Below, one piece after another: positions 24,176-35,227 of a DNA stretch of 64,000 nucleotides. How positions within the stretch are numbered: position 1 is the first letter of the stretch; every line of letters starts with the position of its first letter. Under the pieces are notes generated by a model. It had not been told where the DNA came from and searched no databases. It saw only the letters and a list, made by a program, of their open reading frames with translations. Where the stretch lies: positions 7,394,501 to 7,458,500 of the forward strand of contig BRKX01000017.1 in NCBI GenBank assembly GCA_026008535.1. Reading direction: 5' to 3'. Position numbers and translations under genes: made by a program. The DNA is from Perilla frutescens. Taxonomy: Eukaryota; Streptophyta; Magnoliopsida; Lamiales; Lamiaceae.

Positions 24176-25076
24176 CATTGTTGTAGAATACGGCTGATGC
24201 GGCCGCATAGTCGGTGCTTAGGCTCTAGGCGGACATGTCCCGTGCCGAGAACACCATGTTCGGCCATATTCTTCGGTCGACCACGTACTCACAGATGAAT
24301 CGGTGCTAGGCGGCCTAGGCGGTGTTAATCGGTGCCTTTTTTGTTGTTAAAACTTAAAAGCTAAAAGAAATAAATATAAACGAATTACAGAGAGGGGAGA
24401 AAAGAAGAGAAGCATGCTCCCCCTACCCCATGTCCCAGCCACCACCGACTACCACCCACAGACAGCCTCAGTGCGTCATCATCGCTGTAACTGTTGTCAC
24501 CGTTATTGCTGTTACCGACTCACAAAACTGCCGAGAACTTGAGATAGGTAATTGGTCTTCAATTTATATCATCAGTAAATTGTAATTTAGGGTTTATGGT
24601 TTAGATGCAAATTAGGTGCTGAATTGTTGATATTTGTTGAGCCGTGGATGTTTTTACGATGCTGTCTACTTGTATTTCTCTTGGTTATTCTCTTAATATT
24701 TAATAATTAATATATAGGTGCTATCGTGTTGCAGCAAAGTGCAAATTATGTGTGCCGTGTCACGTGGAGAAAAATTAAAATGTTTGAATATTTATGTATG
24801 CTAAACTCCAGATGCCTTTTTTTATAATTGTGCTTGAAGTTGAACACTTATTGATCAATTCATGAATCAATATTGAATCATTTTTCATTGCACATCCTTT
24901 GTTTAAAATGTTATTATTTATAAATTTATAAATGAAAATTATAAAATTAATATGTTAAAATAAATAATTAATTAAAATTTGAAAAACACCTAATTCCGCC
25001 TAGGCCCCGCCTAGACCGCCTAGGCGCTAGGCTCCCTTGACCCCCCGACTAGCGCCTAGTGAATTCTGAAACCTTG
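24176..25076. mobile_element. Non-autonomous hAT-type element
   Basis: A 901-bp block interrupts gag and is flanked by an exact 8-bp duplication, gtctcatc (24168-24175 and 25077-25084), the hAT TSD length. The ends are an imperfect inverted repeat starting CA: cattgttgtagaat on the left, caaggtttcagaat on the right read in reverse. Subterminal GC-rich words (cgcctaggcgg, ccgcctagg) recur at both ends, as in hAT elements with transposase-binding subterminal repeats. The middle is AT-rich with no ORF, so it depends on a transposase elsewhere. Confidence 0.85.
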
Positions 25077-25084
25077 GTCTCATC

Positions 25085-25860
25085 ACATCATAGATATGGT
25101 TGGCTTCATTGAATGAAGCTCGGTTCCCTCTAGCACTCTTTTATTGAGAAGTTATGGCCATGATCTCTTAGATGTTCGAGACCTCTTCGGCAGTTCCGCC
25201 ACCAATATCTCCTCCCGCGGCATTATCCACCATGTATTGGAAATTTTGTGACAACCTATCATAGAAAAATTAGTTGAGCAACTCGGGTGCTAGATGGTAG
25301 TGTGGGCATTGTTGTTGAAGTCCTCTAAACCGATCTGAAGCTTCATGGAATGCCTCACCAGGAGATTGGGCAAAGGTGACAATTTGAGCTCTAAAGTCTT
25401 GGGTCTTTTGGTTTGAGTAGTACTTGGCCGTGAACTTCTCATACACAGCGTTCTAGTTGGCCAATGAATTAGACGGAAGAGACATGAGCCATATCTTAGC
25501 ACGATCCTTCAATGTGTAAATAAAGAACCTCGTCTTCAATTGATCTTCGTTTAAAACTTGCAAAGGAAAGGTTTGAACCACGGCATAAAACTCTCGGATG
25601 AAGTTCAAAGCATCTTCGGCCGGCATCCCATAAAAGGATGGTAGTTGGTTGAAGTGGATGTTCTTCAACTCGCAGTTCCTTGTGGCTTCTCTAAGAACAA
25701 TGTAAGAAGTTGATGCCCCTATCATGGGACGAGCAAAATCCCTCATGTTCTGTTCCACATTCGCATTGTCAGCATTGTTAACATTATTGTTGAAATTATT
25801 GGCGTTGTTAGCTTCTATTTCTAAAGGCCAAAATTCTTCACTCAAAGAGACTTGAATCTT
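25085..25860 (-). pseudogene. Athila-like gag, N-terminal part
   Basis: A minus-strand gag frame opens with an asparagine-rich segment (about 25845-25760), followed by conserved gag phrases IHFNQLPSFYGMPAEDALNF, LKDRAKIWLMSLP and FTAKYYSNQKT. It leads into the region cut by the hAT element at 25084. Stop codons at about 25453 and 25270 break it. The start is uncertain because the leader (25870-26105) has no clear preferred ATG. The protein would form the particle core. Confidence 0.85.
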
Positions 25861-26109
25861 CTACTTCCTATTTAAGTACTTCAATCCTCCTCGATCGATG
25901 GATGTTGTTAAACACGGGGGCTAATCTCCTGTTGAGACTACGTTTCCCTAACATGCATACACAAACACAAACACGAACACAAAGAGAAGATCACACGCAA
26001 CTGTAGAAGAAGTTATAAAAACATAAACAAAAATACAAGAAAATAAACACATATGCCAAAACAAACACGAAAACAATTATAACATAAAAAGAGAATACGC
26101 CTAAAGCTC

Positions 26110-26127
26110 TCCCCGATAACGGTACCA
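26110..26127 (-). other. Primer binding site of the Athila-like element
   Basis: Reads TGGTACCGTTATCGGGGA on the minus strand, a decayed form of the TGGCGCCGTTGCCGGGGA site found in Athila/Tat elements, a few bases from the 5' LTR end. Confidence 0.8.
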
Positions 26128-26133
26128 GAAATT

Positions 26134-27895
26134 TGTTTTTGATGTCAAAGTACACATCCAAATACTACTGACCAAACCCGCAAGAAGACGGGGTTGATTG
26201 TAGGTCAATGAGCTAACCCGAGTCGTGTCTCTCGAGGAGAGCTTAACAGGGCGATTATCCTTCTATACTATACACGTAGACATGCACAAGAATTAAATGC
26301 AAACCTAAACATTCTAATCAAGGGTTGAAGAGATTTAATTAAAATACTAATTTAAGCAAACAAGAATTAACTTAAACAATACCAAAAACAATAAAGACGA
26401 ATTGAACAATTATAGAATGAGCATTAAGGTGTAGATTCTCTCATTAGTTCTCTCCTAGCTTATTCTAGTTGATTTTTCTAATCCTAAACATACAATAAAC
26501 TCCTTTAGGAGGCTTAACTTCATTTAATGTCACCGTTAATCCATTAAATCCCCATCGGCTGGATTATACAAACAAGATTAACAATTAGGCTTATGTAACC
26601 TAGACCACCTAATGTTGATAGAACCCTAATCAGGTAATAGAATCTCCTCTCGGTCTCATCTATTACCTAGAAATGTTGAATATTGATCAAGTACCCAACA
26701 TAAATAAGTTCAATTCAATCAATAAGAAATCAACAATCACAAGCATGGATCGAAACAAAATCGATTATCTACCGACTAATGTACGAAATTAGCCCATTAT
26801 CATGCACGAAATAACACACGAATCATACAAGTCCTTTATTTCATAAATAAAAAAATAAATAAAACACCAACTTCTACAATATGTTTGTCTCGACAGTTTT
26901 GGGACAAATTCCCCATAAATAAGCTAAAACTAAGAAAAGAGTACCAAGGAATAGAGGTCCTCAAGCAAGCCTAGCTTTTACCTCGGCTTGAGCTTGGATC
27001 TCTCGTCTTCTTCTTCTTCTTCCTTAAGCTTAAGCTCCTCTCCTTTTCTCTCGTCCCCAACTATGGTGAAAAATGGATGATGGATGAATGATCGGTGATA
27101 GATGAGTGTGAATGGATGTAGATGATCCGTGGTGAGAGAGAAGAAAAGGTGAAGTTATTTGTTGGTGGTAGTCAATTATGTCCAAACTCCTCCCCCTACT
27201 ACTCTAAAAACAGACTTACGCGTCCAATTAATTTCTTCATCTGGCAAAGTAGTTGAGAGAATTAAAAGCTTGAATCAGTTCGTGACTGCCTGAAAAAAGG
27301 GCGAAACTAGGCACCCCGCACCGGCGGAGCACCCAGCACCAATGGAGTGGCCAGCATGCGCGGGGTGCCCTTACGTGGGCACCACTCAGCGGTCGCTAGG
27401 GCTCCTGCACCGACGGGCTTCCCCAGCTGTGATTCCGGCTTTCATCTCCAATTCGGTGCTTCAATCGAGTTTTACCAGTTTATCCTCCAGTTGACTGCTT
27501 CAGTTGGGCTTTCAAGTTTAGTTGGGGTCAGTTCATCAGCTGGGGCTTTGACTTATCTCATCAACTGTGGCTCCAGTTCAGTTCCACACTCTTGGCTCCA
27601 GCTTGAAGTCTCCAATTTGGCCTAAAGATTGGTCAGTTCGGGGTGTCACTTTGGGTTGGCCATCAGTTTGGTGCGTCAGCTGGAGTGTGAGTTAGAAGCT
27701 TCAGTTCTTTGCCACCTTTATGTTATAAATTTCCTGCTTTTGAGATAAAAGCTCTAATTCTGCACAATTCTGGCACAACTTTCCACAAGAGCAAAAGTGA
27801 AGATAATAATATAAAAATAACACGAAAATACTAGAAGCACATATAATAAAGATACCAAATGCCTACAACAAAACAACATAAATAGACACTAAACA
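26134..27895 (-). repeat. 5' LTR of the Athila-like element
   Basis: In plus view it starts TGTTTTTGATG and ends CACTAAACA, about 1762 bp. It is bordered by the PBS on one side and by a gypsy pol fragment of opposite orientation on the other. The 27896 border is inferred from where coding sequence of the second element resumes. A GC-rich block lies at 27300-27420. No gene. Confidence 0.65.
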
Positions 27896-29848
27896 TAAAG
27901 CATTTCCCAGATACAGAGTATTGCAATTTTGTGAATGAGACTGTCCCTGTGATTATTAGTGCAGGGTTGAATCAAGCTGATGAAGACTGTCTTTTGAGAT
28001 TGTTAAGATTGTACAAGGAGACACTCAGATGGACATTGGTAGATATAAAGGGCATTAGCCCAGCGGTTTGCATGCACAAGATCCTGTTGGAAGATGATGC
28101 AAAGGCCATTCGTGATCTACGAAGAAAGCTCAATCTAGTGATGAAAGATGTTGTGCTAAAAGAGATAATTAAGCTGCTGGTCCAGCGCATTATATACCCT
28201 ATTCAGACAGTAAGTGGGTCAGTCATATCCCGTTGTGCCCAAGAAGTCAGGCATTCAAGTTCTGAAAAATGAGAAGGGAGAGCTTGTGCCCACACAACTG
28301 CAAACTAGCTGGAGTGTTTCCATGGATTACCGGAAGCTGAACATGATCACGCAGAAGGATCATTTCCCACTTCTGTTCATTGACCAAATGCTGAAGAGAC
28401 TTACGGAAAACAAATTCTTTTGTTTTTTGGACGGATACTCTGAATACATGCAAATTACAGTAAATCAAGAGGACCAGGAGAAAACAACATTCACGTGCCC
28501 ATTCGGCACCTTTGCCTATGGCAGAATGCCCTTTGGCCTCTGTAATACCCCTTTGGCCTCTGTAATACCCCTGACACATTTCAATGATGTATGATGAGCA
28601 TATTCTCTGATTTGCTCGAGAACTGCATTAAGGTGTTCATGAATGACTTCACGGTGTATGGGAGCTGCTTTGATCAATGCTTGGACAATCTACAGAAGGT
28701 GTTGTAGCGATGTGTGGACAAATTCCTAGTGTTGAATTATGAGAAATGCCATTTCATGGTCAGAGAGGGCATTGTACTGGGCCATGTGATTTCCGAGAGG
28801 GGCATTAGAGTCGACAAAGCTAAAGTGGATATCATCAAGAAATTTCCATACCCCCACTTTGGTAAAATAAGTGAGAGGCTTCCTGGGACACGCTGGATTC
28901 TACAGAAGGTTCATAAAAGATTTTGCAAAAATTATCCAGCCTATTACTCACTTATAACAGCAAGATGCCCTCTTTGAATTTGATGAAGATTGTAAGAAGG
29001 CATTCAATATCCTGAAAAAGCAACTGGTCACAGCACCAGTTATCCAACCACTAGATTGGGAAATGTCCTTTGAGATTATGTATGACGCCAGTGGCTACGC
29101 TGTGGGCACCGTACTGGGTCAGAAAAGAGAGAAAGAAAGCTATATAATTTACTATGCTTCCAAAACTCTGAATGAGGTACAGTGTAATTACACCACTACT
29201 AAAAAGGAGTTATTGGCGGTAGTGTTTGCATTTGAGAAGTTTCGGTCCCACCTCTTTGAAGCTAAAAGCATTGTCTATACTGATCATGGTACATTGAGGC
29301 ACCTGATGGCCAAGAAAAAGACGAAGCCTAGACTAATTAGATGGATCTTGCTCTTGCAGGAGTTTGATATTGAGATAAAAGATAAAAGTGGGGCATATAA
29401 CTTGGTAGCTGACCATCTGAGTCGGGTGCTGAATGAAAAGGGTGATGAAATACCCCTTATAGACCATTTTCCTAATGAGCATTTGTACTCAGCATGGGGC
29501 ATATGAGAGCCATGGTATGCAGATGTGGTGAATTATTTGGAGTCAGGAGAGATGCCTATTAGGTACTCAAGGTACCAAAAGAATAAACTAAGGCACGAGA
29601 GTAAGTTCTAAGCATGGGATAGCTCTATTCTATGGAGGAGATATGCTGACCAAATCATAAGAAGATGTGTCCCTAATAATGAGATTGGAGAGATTTTGAA
29701 GCATTATCGCAATTATGCTTGCGGAGGGCATTTCAGACCAAACCGAACAGCAAATAGAGTTCTGGATTGCGAGTTCTTTTGGCCCACAATTTTTAAGGAT
29801 GCCCATGATGTCTGCAGAAGGTGTGATCAATGCTAGAGAGTTGGGAAC
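27896..29848 (+). pseudogene. Second Athila-like gypsy pol fragment (RT, RNase H, integrase start)
   Basis: A plus-strand frame begins just before RT (VPVIISAGLNQADED), then DIKGISPAVCMHKILLE, SMDYRKLNMITQKDHFP, PFGTFAYGRMPFGLCN, and a decayed catalytic site (VFMNDFTVYG instead of FMDDF). RNase H has DASGYAVGTVLGQ and YTDHGTLRHL. The integrase zinc-binding HYRNYACGGHF..CRRCDQC is reached at about 29700-29835, where a SIRE-like LTR cuts it off. Frame damage: a shift near 28240, a 20-bp tandem duplication at 28531-28570, and stops near 28707, 29503 and 29609. It is cut on the left by the Athila-like LTR, so that element inserted into this older one. Confidence 0.88.
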
Positions 29849-32453
29849 TGTTGGTCTCGGGACGAGTAAGAATCAGTTTAGTGGGGGGATTAATAAACTG
29901 ATTACAAAACTGAACTTAGATGCGGAATATTCAGAGCCCGTTTTGACTCGCAAATATTATCTGTGCTATGTAGAGATCAGTTAAGAAGATTTGCTAGCTC
30001 GGAGTGTTGTGTGTGCTTATAGTGTGTAGTTAAAAACATACAACTGAACTAAAAATTAAAGCAGAGCATACAAGCAGTTTATAGAGGTTCGAAGCTCAAC
30101 TTCTACGTCCTCTCTTCCTTCCGTAGAAGGACAATTCACTATGCAAGTGTAAATTTCCTTTATTACAGTTACACAGTGAAGACAATTGCTGTCCTGAAAG
30201 CTGCACTCTCAACTTCCTCAGCCGGTAGGTCGACAGCTCACATTTTCAATCCCCAACTGCTTGCTGGAGAGATAAGGTGCTATTGCCCATTTTTTCATGA
30301 TTTTAGATCTCATTCGATCTTCAAGAATACAGTCTTGAAACTGGAATCAACTGGGTTTCTCCTTTGCGCGTCTGTGTCTGAGTTGGGGTAGTTGATCACT
30401 TAAGCACGGTGATTGAGAGAACAGCTCTGGCTGGAAATCTTCAACAGCTAGCTCGGAGAGCGTTAAGGCTTATTCTCATCAGTTGGAACTTTTGATTTTA
30501 TGAGTTCTTTGAGCGTAAGGCTTTAGTGCTTCGGCGAACATCTTCGCGGAAAGACTTAACTAAAGTGCTCTCTAAATTCTCAAAAGTCCCACGATCTTCT
30601 CTGGGATAGCTCACCTTTTAAAGATAGGTGAGTTGGTGACCAGTGGTGATCACTGTTAGATCATAAATGATAAAGCCAGTTGCAAGACTTTCATTTAATG
30701 GGGCCATTGGGTTGCCATTGCTCTTCTGACGAGCTTTTACTTCAAGATCTCGGTTGCATTAACTTCAAGATCTTCTTTGGCTTATCTGAATTTCAGTTTC
30801 GGCTGCCTTCATAATCTTCAGTTCTGAGATTTTTCTGGCAGCTGGAATCTTTAGATCCATTGTCTGTCAGTTCTGCGTGTCTCTTGGCAGTTTGGAAAGC
30901 TTTAGTTGAGATCATCTTCAGCCGGCGTTTCTGGGCTTGGGCTTGATGCCTTGTGAGCTCCAGTTTGCTTCTGCTTCAGTTGGCGGTTTGAACCAGTGTT
31001 CTTTAGCTGGTATTTTAGACTTGTGTCCCTTCAGCTTGAATTTTCATTGACTGGTCTTCAGTTCGGTTGCTAGCGCTTTATCAGTTGGACTTCAGAATTG
31101 ATGCGTCTTCAGCTGGGTTCTTCGAACAGGTCCTTCATCAGCTGGAATTTCATTCTTCAGCTGGTATTCTTTGAGCTAGCATTTTCCATTAACTTGTACA
31201 TTAGTCTTCTCTTCAGTTGGTATGTTCCTTTAACTGGAATATCCTAAGCTGGTATTTCCTTCAGCATGGATCTTTAGACTTGGTACATTTCTTCAGCTGG
31301 TATCTCCTTCAGCTTGTGATTGTCCTCTCTTTGGCTGGCAGTCTTCATCAATTGATGTCATCGTGGACTGGCATGTTCATCAGTTCAAATTGATGTGCTC
31401 TTCAACTAGTATTTCTTCAGTCGAGAATTATCTAGAACTGGTATGTCCATCAGTTCTTCTCTTTCAGTTGGTATTCCCTTCAGCTGGGATCTTTCTTTGA
31501 TTGGAACATTTCTTCAACTAGTATTGAACTGGCATGTGCTTCAGTTCTCTTCAGTTGAAATCTCTTTTTAGCTGGTGGCGGCCTAGAACTGATATGTGCT
31601 TCAGTTCTCTTCAGCTGGAAGATCTCTTCAGCTGGTGGCGGCCTAGAACCGGTACGTGCTTCAGTTCTCTTCAGCTGGAACATCTCTTCAGCTGGTGGCG
31701 GCCTAGAACTGGTATATCCTTCAGTTCTCGCGCCCCGTTTTGTTGAGTTGACCTGCTATCTTATAGAAAGATGGAACCCTCTTTTGCTTGCCATTGCAAA
31801 CATAAATTCGATGTACTCTCGCGTCGTCAAAACCCGTATTTTTGACATGAATCACTAAGAAGAGGTCCTTTTGGAGGTTAGCTTTTTAAGTATTTCGTAT
31901 AGTAATCATTTTCGATAAAAGTTGGTTGCTTCCTAGAACTGGTATGTCCTTCAGTTCTCTTCAGCTGGAGCATCTCTTCAGCTAGTTGCGACCTAGAACT
32001 GGAATGTCCTTCAGTTCTCTTCAGCTGGTTGCGGCCTAAAACTGGAATGTCCTTCAATTCTCTTCAGCTAGTGGTGGCCTAGAACTGGAATGTCCTTCAG
32101 TTCTCTTCAGCTGGAACATCTCTTCAGCTGGTGTCGGCCTTGAACTGGTATTGGTCATCAGTTCATTACTTTAGACTGGTGGCAGTTGATACCTTCCCTT
32201 CCTGGTATCTGCAACTTCCAGTTTGCCTTGCTAATTATTCTAGCAAGCTACAGTCTTTTTCTCTCTATTCTTCTCTCTTCTTTCAAATGAATTGATCATA
32301 TTTGTTGGCTTTAACAGCTTTGACTCTGTATGATCATCTTAGTTATCTGCTTGATTTCTTTTCAGTTCTTTCAAGGCTCTTTTCATATTTTGACATATTT
32401 TGATATCTCATTAAAACCCCTTGTAAGAAAAACCTTGAAAGTTTTTCCTAACA
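29849..32453 (-). repeat. SIRE-like copia 3' LTR, minus strand
   Basis: On the minus strand it begins TGTTAGGAAAAACTTTC right after the polypurine tract aaaaagggggaaat (32454-32467) and ends at GACCAACA (29849). It is about 2605 bp, longer than its relative at 41601-43378 (1778 bp), partly because of the minisatellite at 31.5-32.2 kb. The interior is full of words such as cttcagctgg and cagttctc. ORFs here are repeat artefacts. Confidence 0.8.
31524..32165. repeat. 60-bp minisatellite with an internal 200-bp interruption
   Basis: Unit: ctcttcagctggtggcggcc plus tagaactggtatgtgcttcagtt and a short rest, 60 bp. Successive copies at 31561, 31621 and 31681 line up exactly. At about 31730-31931 unrelated sequence (cgcgccccg .. 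ggttgctt) interrupts; the array then resumes in phase at 'cctagaactgg' with units of 60, 43, 43 and 60 bp, the 43-bp units lacking the same 17 bp. Confidence 0.9.
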
Positions 32454-35227
32454 ATTTCCCCCTTTTTGATGATGTCCAAAACATGGCAAAATTGAGCAAT
32501 GATGGAAGAACTAATTGAGAAATTTTTGAGCTATATAGCAAGGACATAATCAAGCAAGAAAACTTGTAGCTAAGAAACTACTTATGTAAACTGATTAGAT
32601 ATCTTTCAGTCTACAACAGTTTGTTTTTCTTTTTTTTTTTTTTTTTAAGTTTCTAGCTCTTCAACTGGTATCTCATCTTCTTCTTCACCTATTCCAGCAA
32701 TTGCTAGGCTCTCTTCTTTCTCTGGCACTAGCATTTCTCCAGACTTCTCCCCAGACTCCCCTTGAGATAAATGTCCTTGGACAGCTCCCCAATCTTCTCA
32801 CTGAGGTTGATGTCTCTCTTCTCGAATAGTTCATACAGTCCTCACCACTTCCCCCTTAGGCTGTACTTTCTCTTGAAACTGCTAGGGTTCCCTTTGAATC
32901 TCATCCCAGGGGCTCAAAAACTGTCTTCCATCATTTTTCTCCTCAATTTCTTCATTCTCTTTTCCCTTTTTGGCATCATCCAAAAGGGTGTGCATGTGTA
33001 GATCGAATGATGAATGGAAACATGTGGTAATAAGTTGAAGGTTGTAGCTAAATTACCTTCAAATAGGGAAGGGATTGGATGTGCTCTTGGTGGTGAGAGT
33101 AGCCAGTTGGATGTTTCTTCAGTTGGCATGAACTGCCGTAGATCTTGCAGTGGCGGCTGAACTTGATGTTCAGTTGTCGTCATGGCCAACCTTGGGAGGA
33201 GTTCTTCAGTTGGAGGTGGGTGGTTGAACATCATAGATGTGGAGGATAAGTTGGATGGTTCTGCAAACGACAGTGGAGCTACAACAGGTACTCCATTTTA
33301 GATTCTATTGATCATCGAATCCATAATCTCTGAGAGAGTGGGAGTGGTCGTCGATGGATGATTCATCCAGTTTCTGCTCCAGTGTCATTCTTAACTCCAG
33401 AAGAATCATCCATTTCTATCAAGCAGTGTAAACATAACTGCCTCATCAACATGATATCTCCAGAGTGACTATCTGAGATATCTCCTCAGTTGATTGAAGA
33501 GAGCGAAATCGTATATCTCGATAAGCTGAAAGCTGATGAGCAGATCAGCGAGAGTGTTGTTGAAGCTTTCTTCAACACTATCCATGTAGTTGGTTTCAGC
33601 TGGTATAGACTCAGCTGGTGCAGTTGATTCTGATATCATTTTTTCATCTGGCATGAGCTGCTTTCCTTCGACTATTTGAAGTTGGTTCAGTCAGAGTTGA
33701 GGGGTCTTCTACTGCAGTGCGCTGTCTCCTTGATCGCGTGCCAAAAGGTTTAAGATTCTTTCTCCTTTTGACAAAGATTGTGGAGAGATAATCTCTCATG
33801 TCCAGCAACTCGCCTCTCTTATTGAGAAGTTGGATCTGATCAGTGATGATCATGCTGATCTTCTTGAGAAACCCCAGTTTCTCTGTGAATGTTCCAGTTT
33901 GATGGTTGAACTTGACCTTGTGAACATTTTGGCGTACTTGTGATAGCACATACGATGCCCAATCAACTCTGCATCAGATGTAAATGTGTTCCATCAGGTG
34001 AGCATTGTCGGCGCTGAAGCGAGTATAGTCCAGATTGCCTCTCAGGCAATGGATGACTATATCTTGGAGTTGAATGAACTCCAGCTGAAGACTGTCCTTC
34101 AGTCTATGAGAGTAGTCATTATGCTCGACTCCTGGATTCATCCATTGACGCCACATGGCTATCGTGTCTGCTTGTTTACCTGTTCTAGGAAGATGGAATG
34201 ACTCCATCACAACTTCCTTGGTGATCATGATCGGATTTCCTCTGACTATTGAGATTATGTTGACATCTTCTACGATGTCGGAGAAGATATAGAATTCGGC
34301 AACCACCTCAGCAAAGCATCATCTAAATCTTGGACCTCGTGTGAGAAACTGAAAGAGACCAGTTTCCTCCGCTGCTGAGATTAAGCGATGGAACATATCA
34401 GGCATAAGTCTCTCCATCATGTAGTTCAGTTCTACGAACTTGTCTCTTTTGAGGTTAAGAGCAAGTCTATCTGGGTCGATGTATTGAGCAGGCAGTTCCA
34501 TTCTTTGATAGAATGTTTGAGAGAGAATGAATGGAGTAGAGAGAAAGATGCAAAGCACATGCAGGGAGGGTTTGAGTTTGATCTGAAGCTTGGATCAATA
34601 TCCCCGTGACATTTAAAGAAGCTTTGCATGCATGTACTTCAAATTACAATCGAGTACGCATCAGCTGATCAGTTTAAATGGATTTGACTGATTTGTAGCT
34701 GGCATAAATGAGATGATCATCTCAGCCTTCAACAAGTTTAGCTGCAACTTATAGATCAGCGGTTGAGATTTCATCCATTTAGAAATAGGGTAGTTGCCAT
34801 AAATAGCTAATATTTTTTGCTGGATTTTGTTATTTATATCCCTGAGGCTATCAACTCACTTTCCACTTTAGTGATTGATTTTGCTCAGTAGCATTAAAAA
34901 CTTCCTATCTTGAGAGATCTCCCATTTGAAAACTAATGCCCGTTAGATCACGATGGCATAAATTTGATGAGGAATAAGTTTAAAGATTTTAATCAATTTA
35001 AAATTTTCCTTGGCAGTTGGGCTACCCCGTCTAACTGATGACTTTTTGGTGAACTGATGATGTGGTAACTGATCGATCAGTTCTAGTCATATCTTCTTCT
35101 TGGCCCTTGGAACTGATTCATCACTGAACTGATGAGATCAGTTGTTGAACTGCTGGATCATATCTCAGTCAGTTTTCTCTTCTTGAGGGGCCGAACTATA
35201 TACTCTTCACTTCTCTCGCCAAGACAC
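32454..35227 (-). pseudogene. SIRE-like internal 3' region with an env-like ORF remnant
   Basis: Between the 3' LTR and the gypsy fragment, the minus strand carries pieces of one broken reading region (34558-33469) with phrases such as IISIVRGNPIMITKEVVMES and FHLPRTGKQ. These resemble the 'putative plant transposon protein' region found downstream of pol in SIRE-type elements and in Athila. Function is unknown (an envelope-like role has been proposed for the family). Further pieces at 33234-32914 are P/T-rich. Stops and shifts separate all pieces. Positions 34630-35227 are noncoding. Gag and pol of this element are not in the window. Confidence 0.5.

Noticed and set aside
31480..31746. Overlapping ORFs on both strands through the 60-bp array
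   Set aside because: They exist only because the repeat period is a multiple of three; there is no start context or relatives.
31524..32165. CRISPR-like array
   Set aside because: Plant DNA, units of 60 bp adjoin directly without unique spacers; it is a minisatellite.
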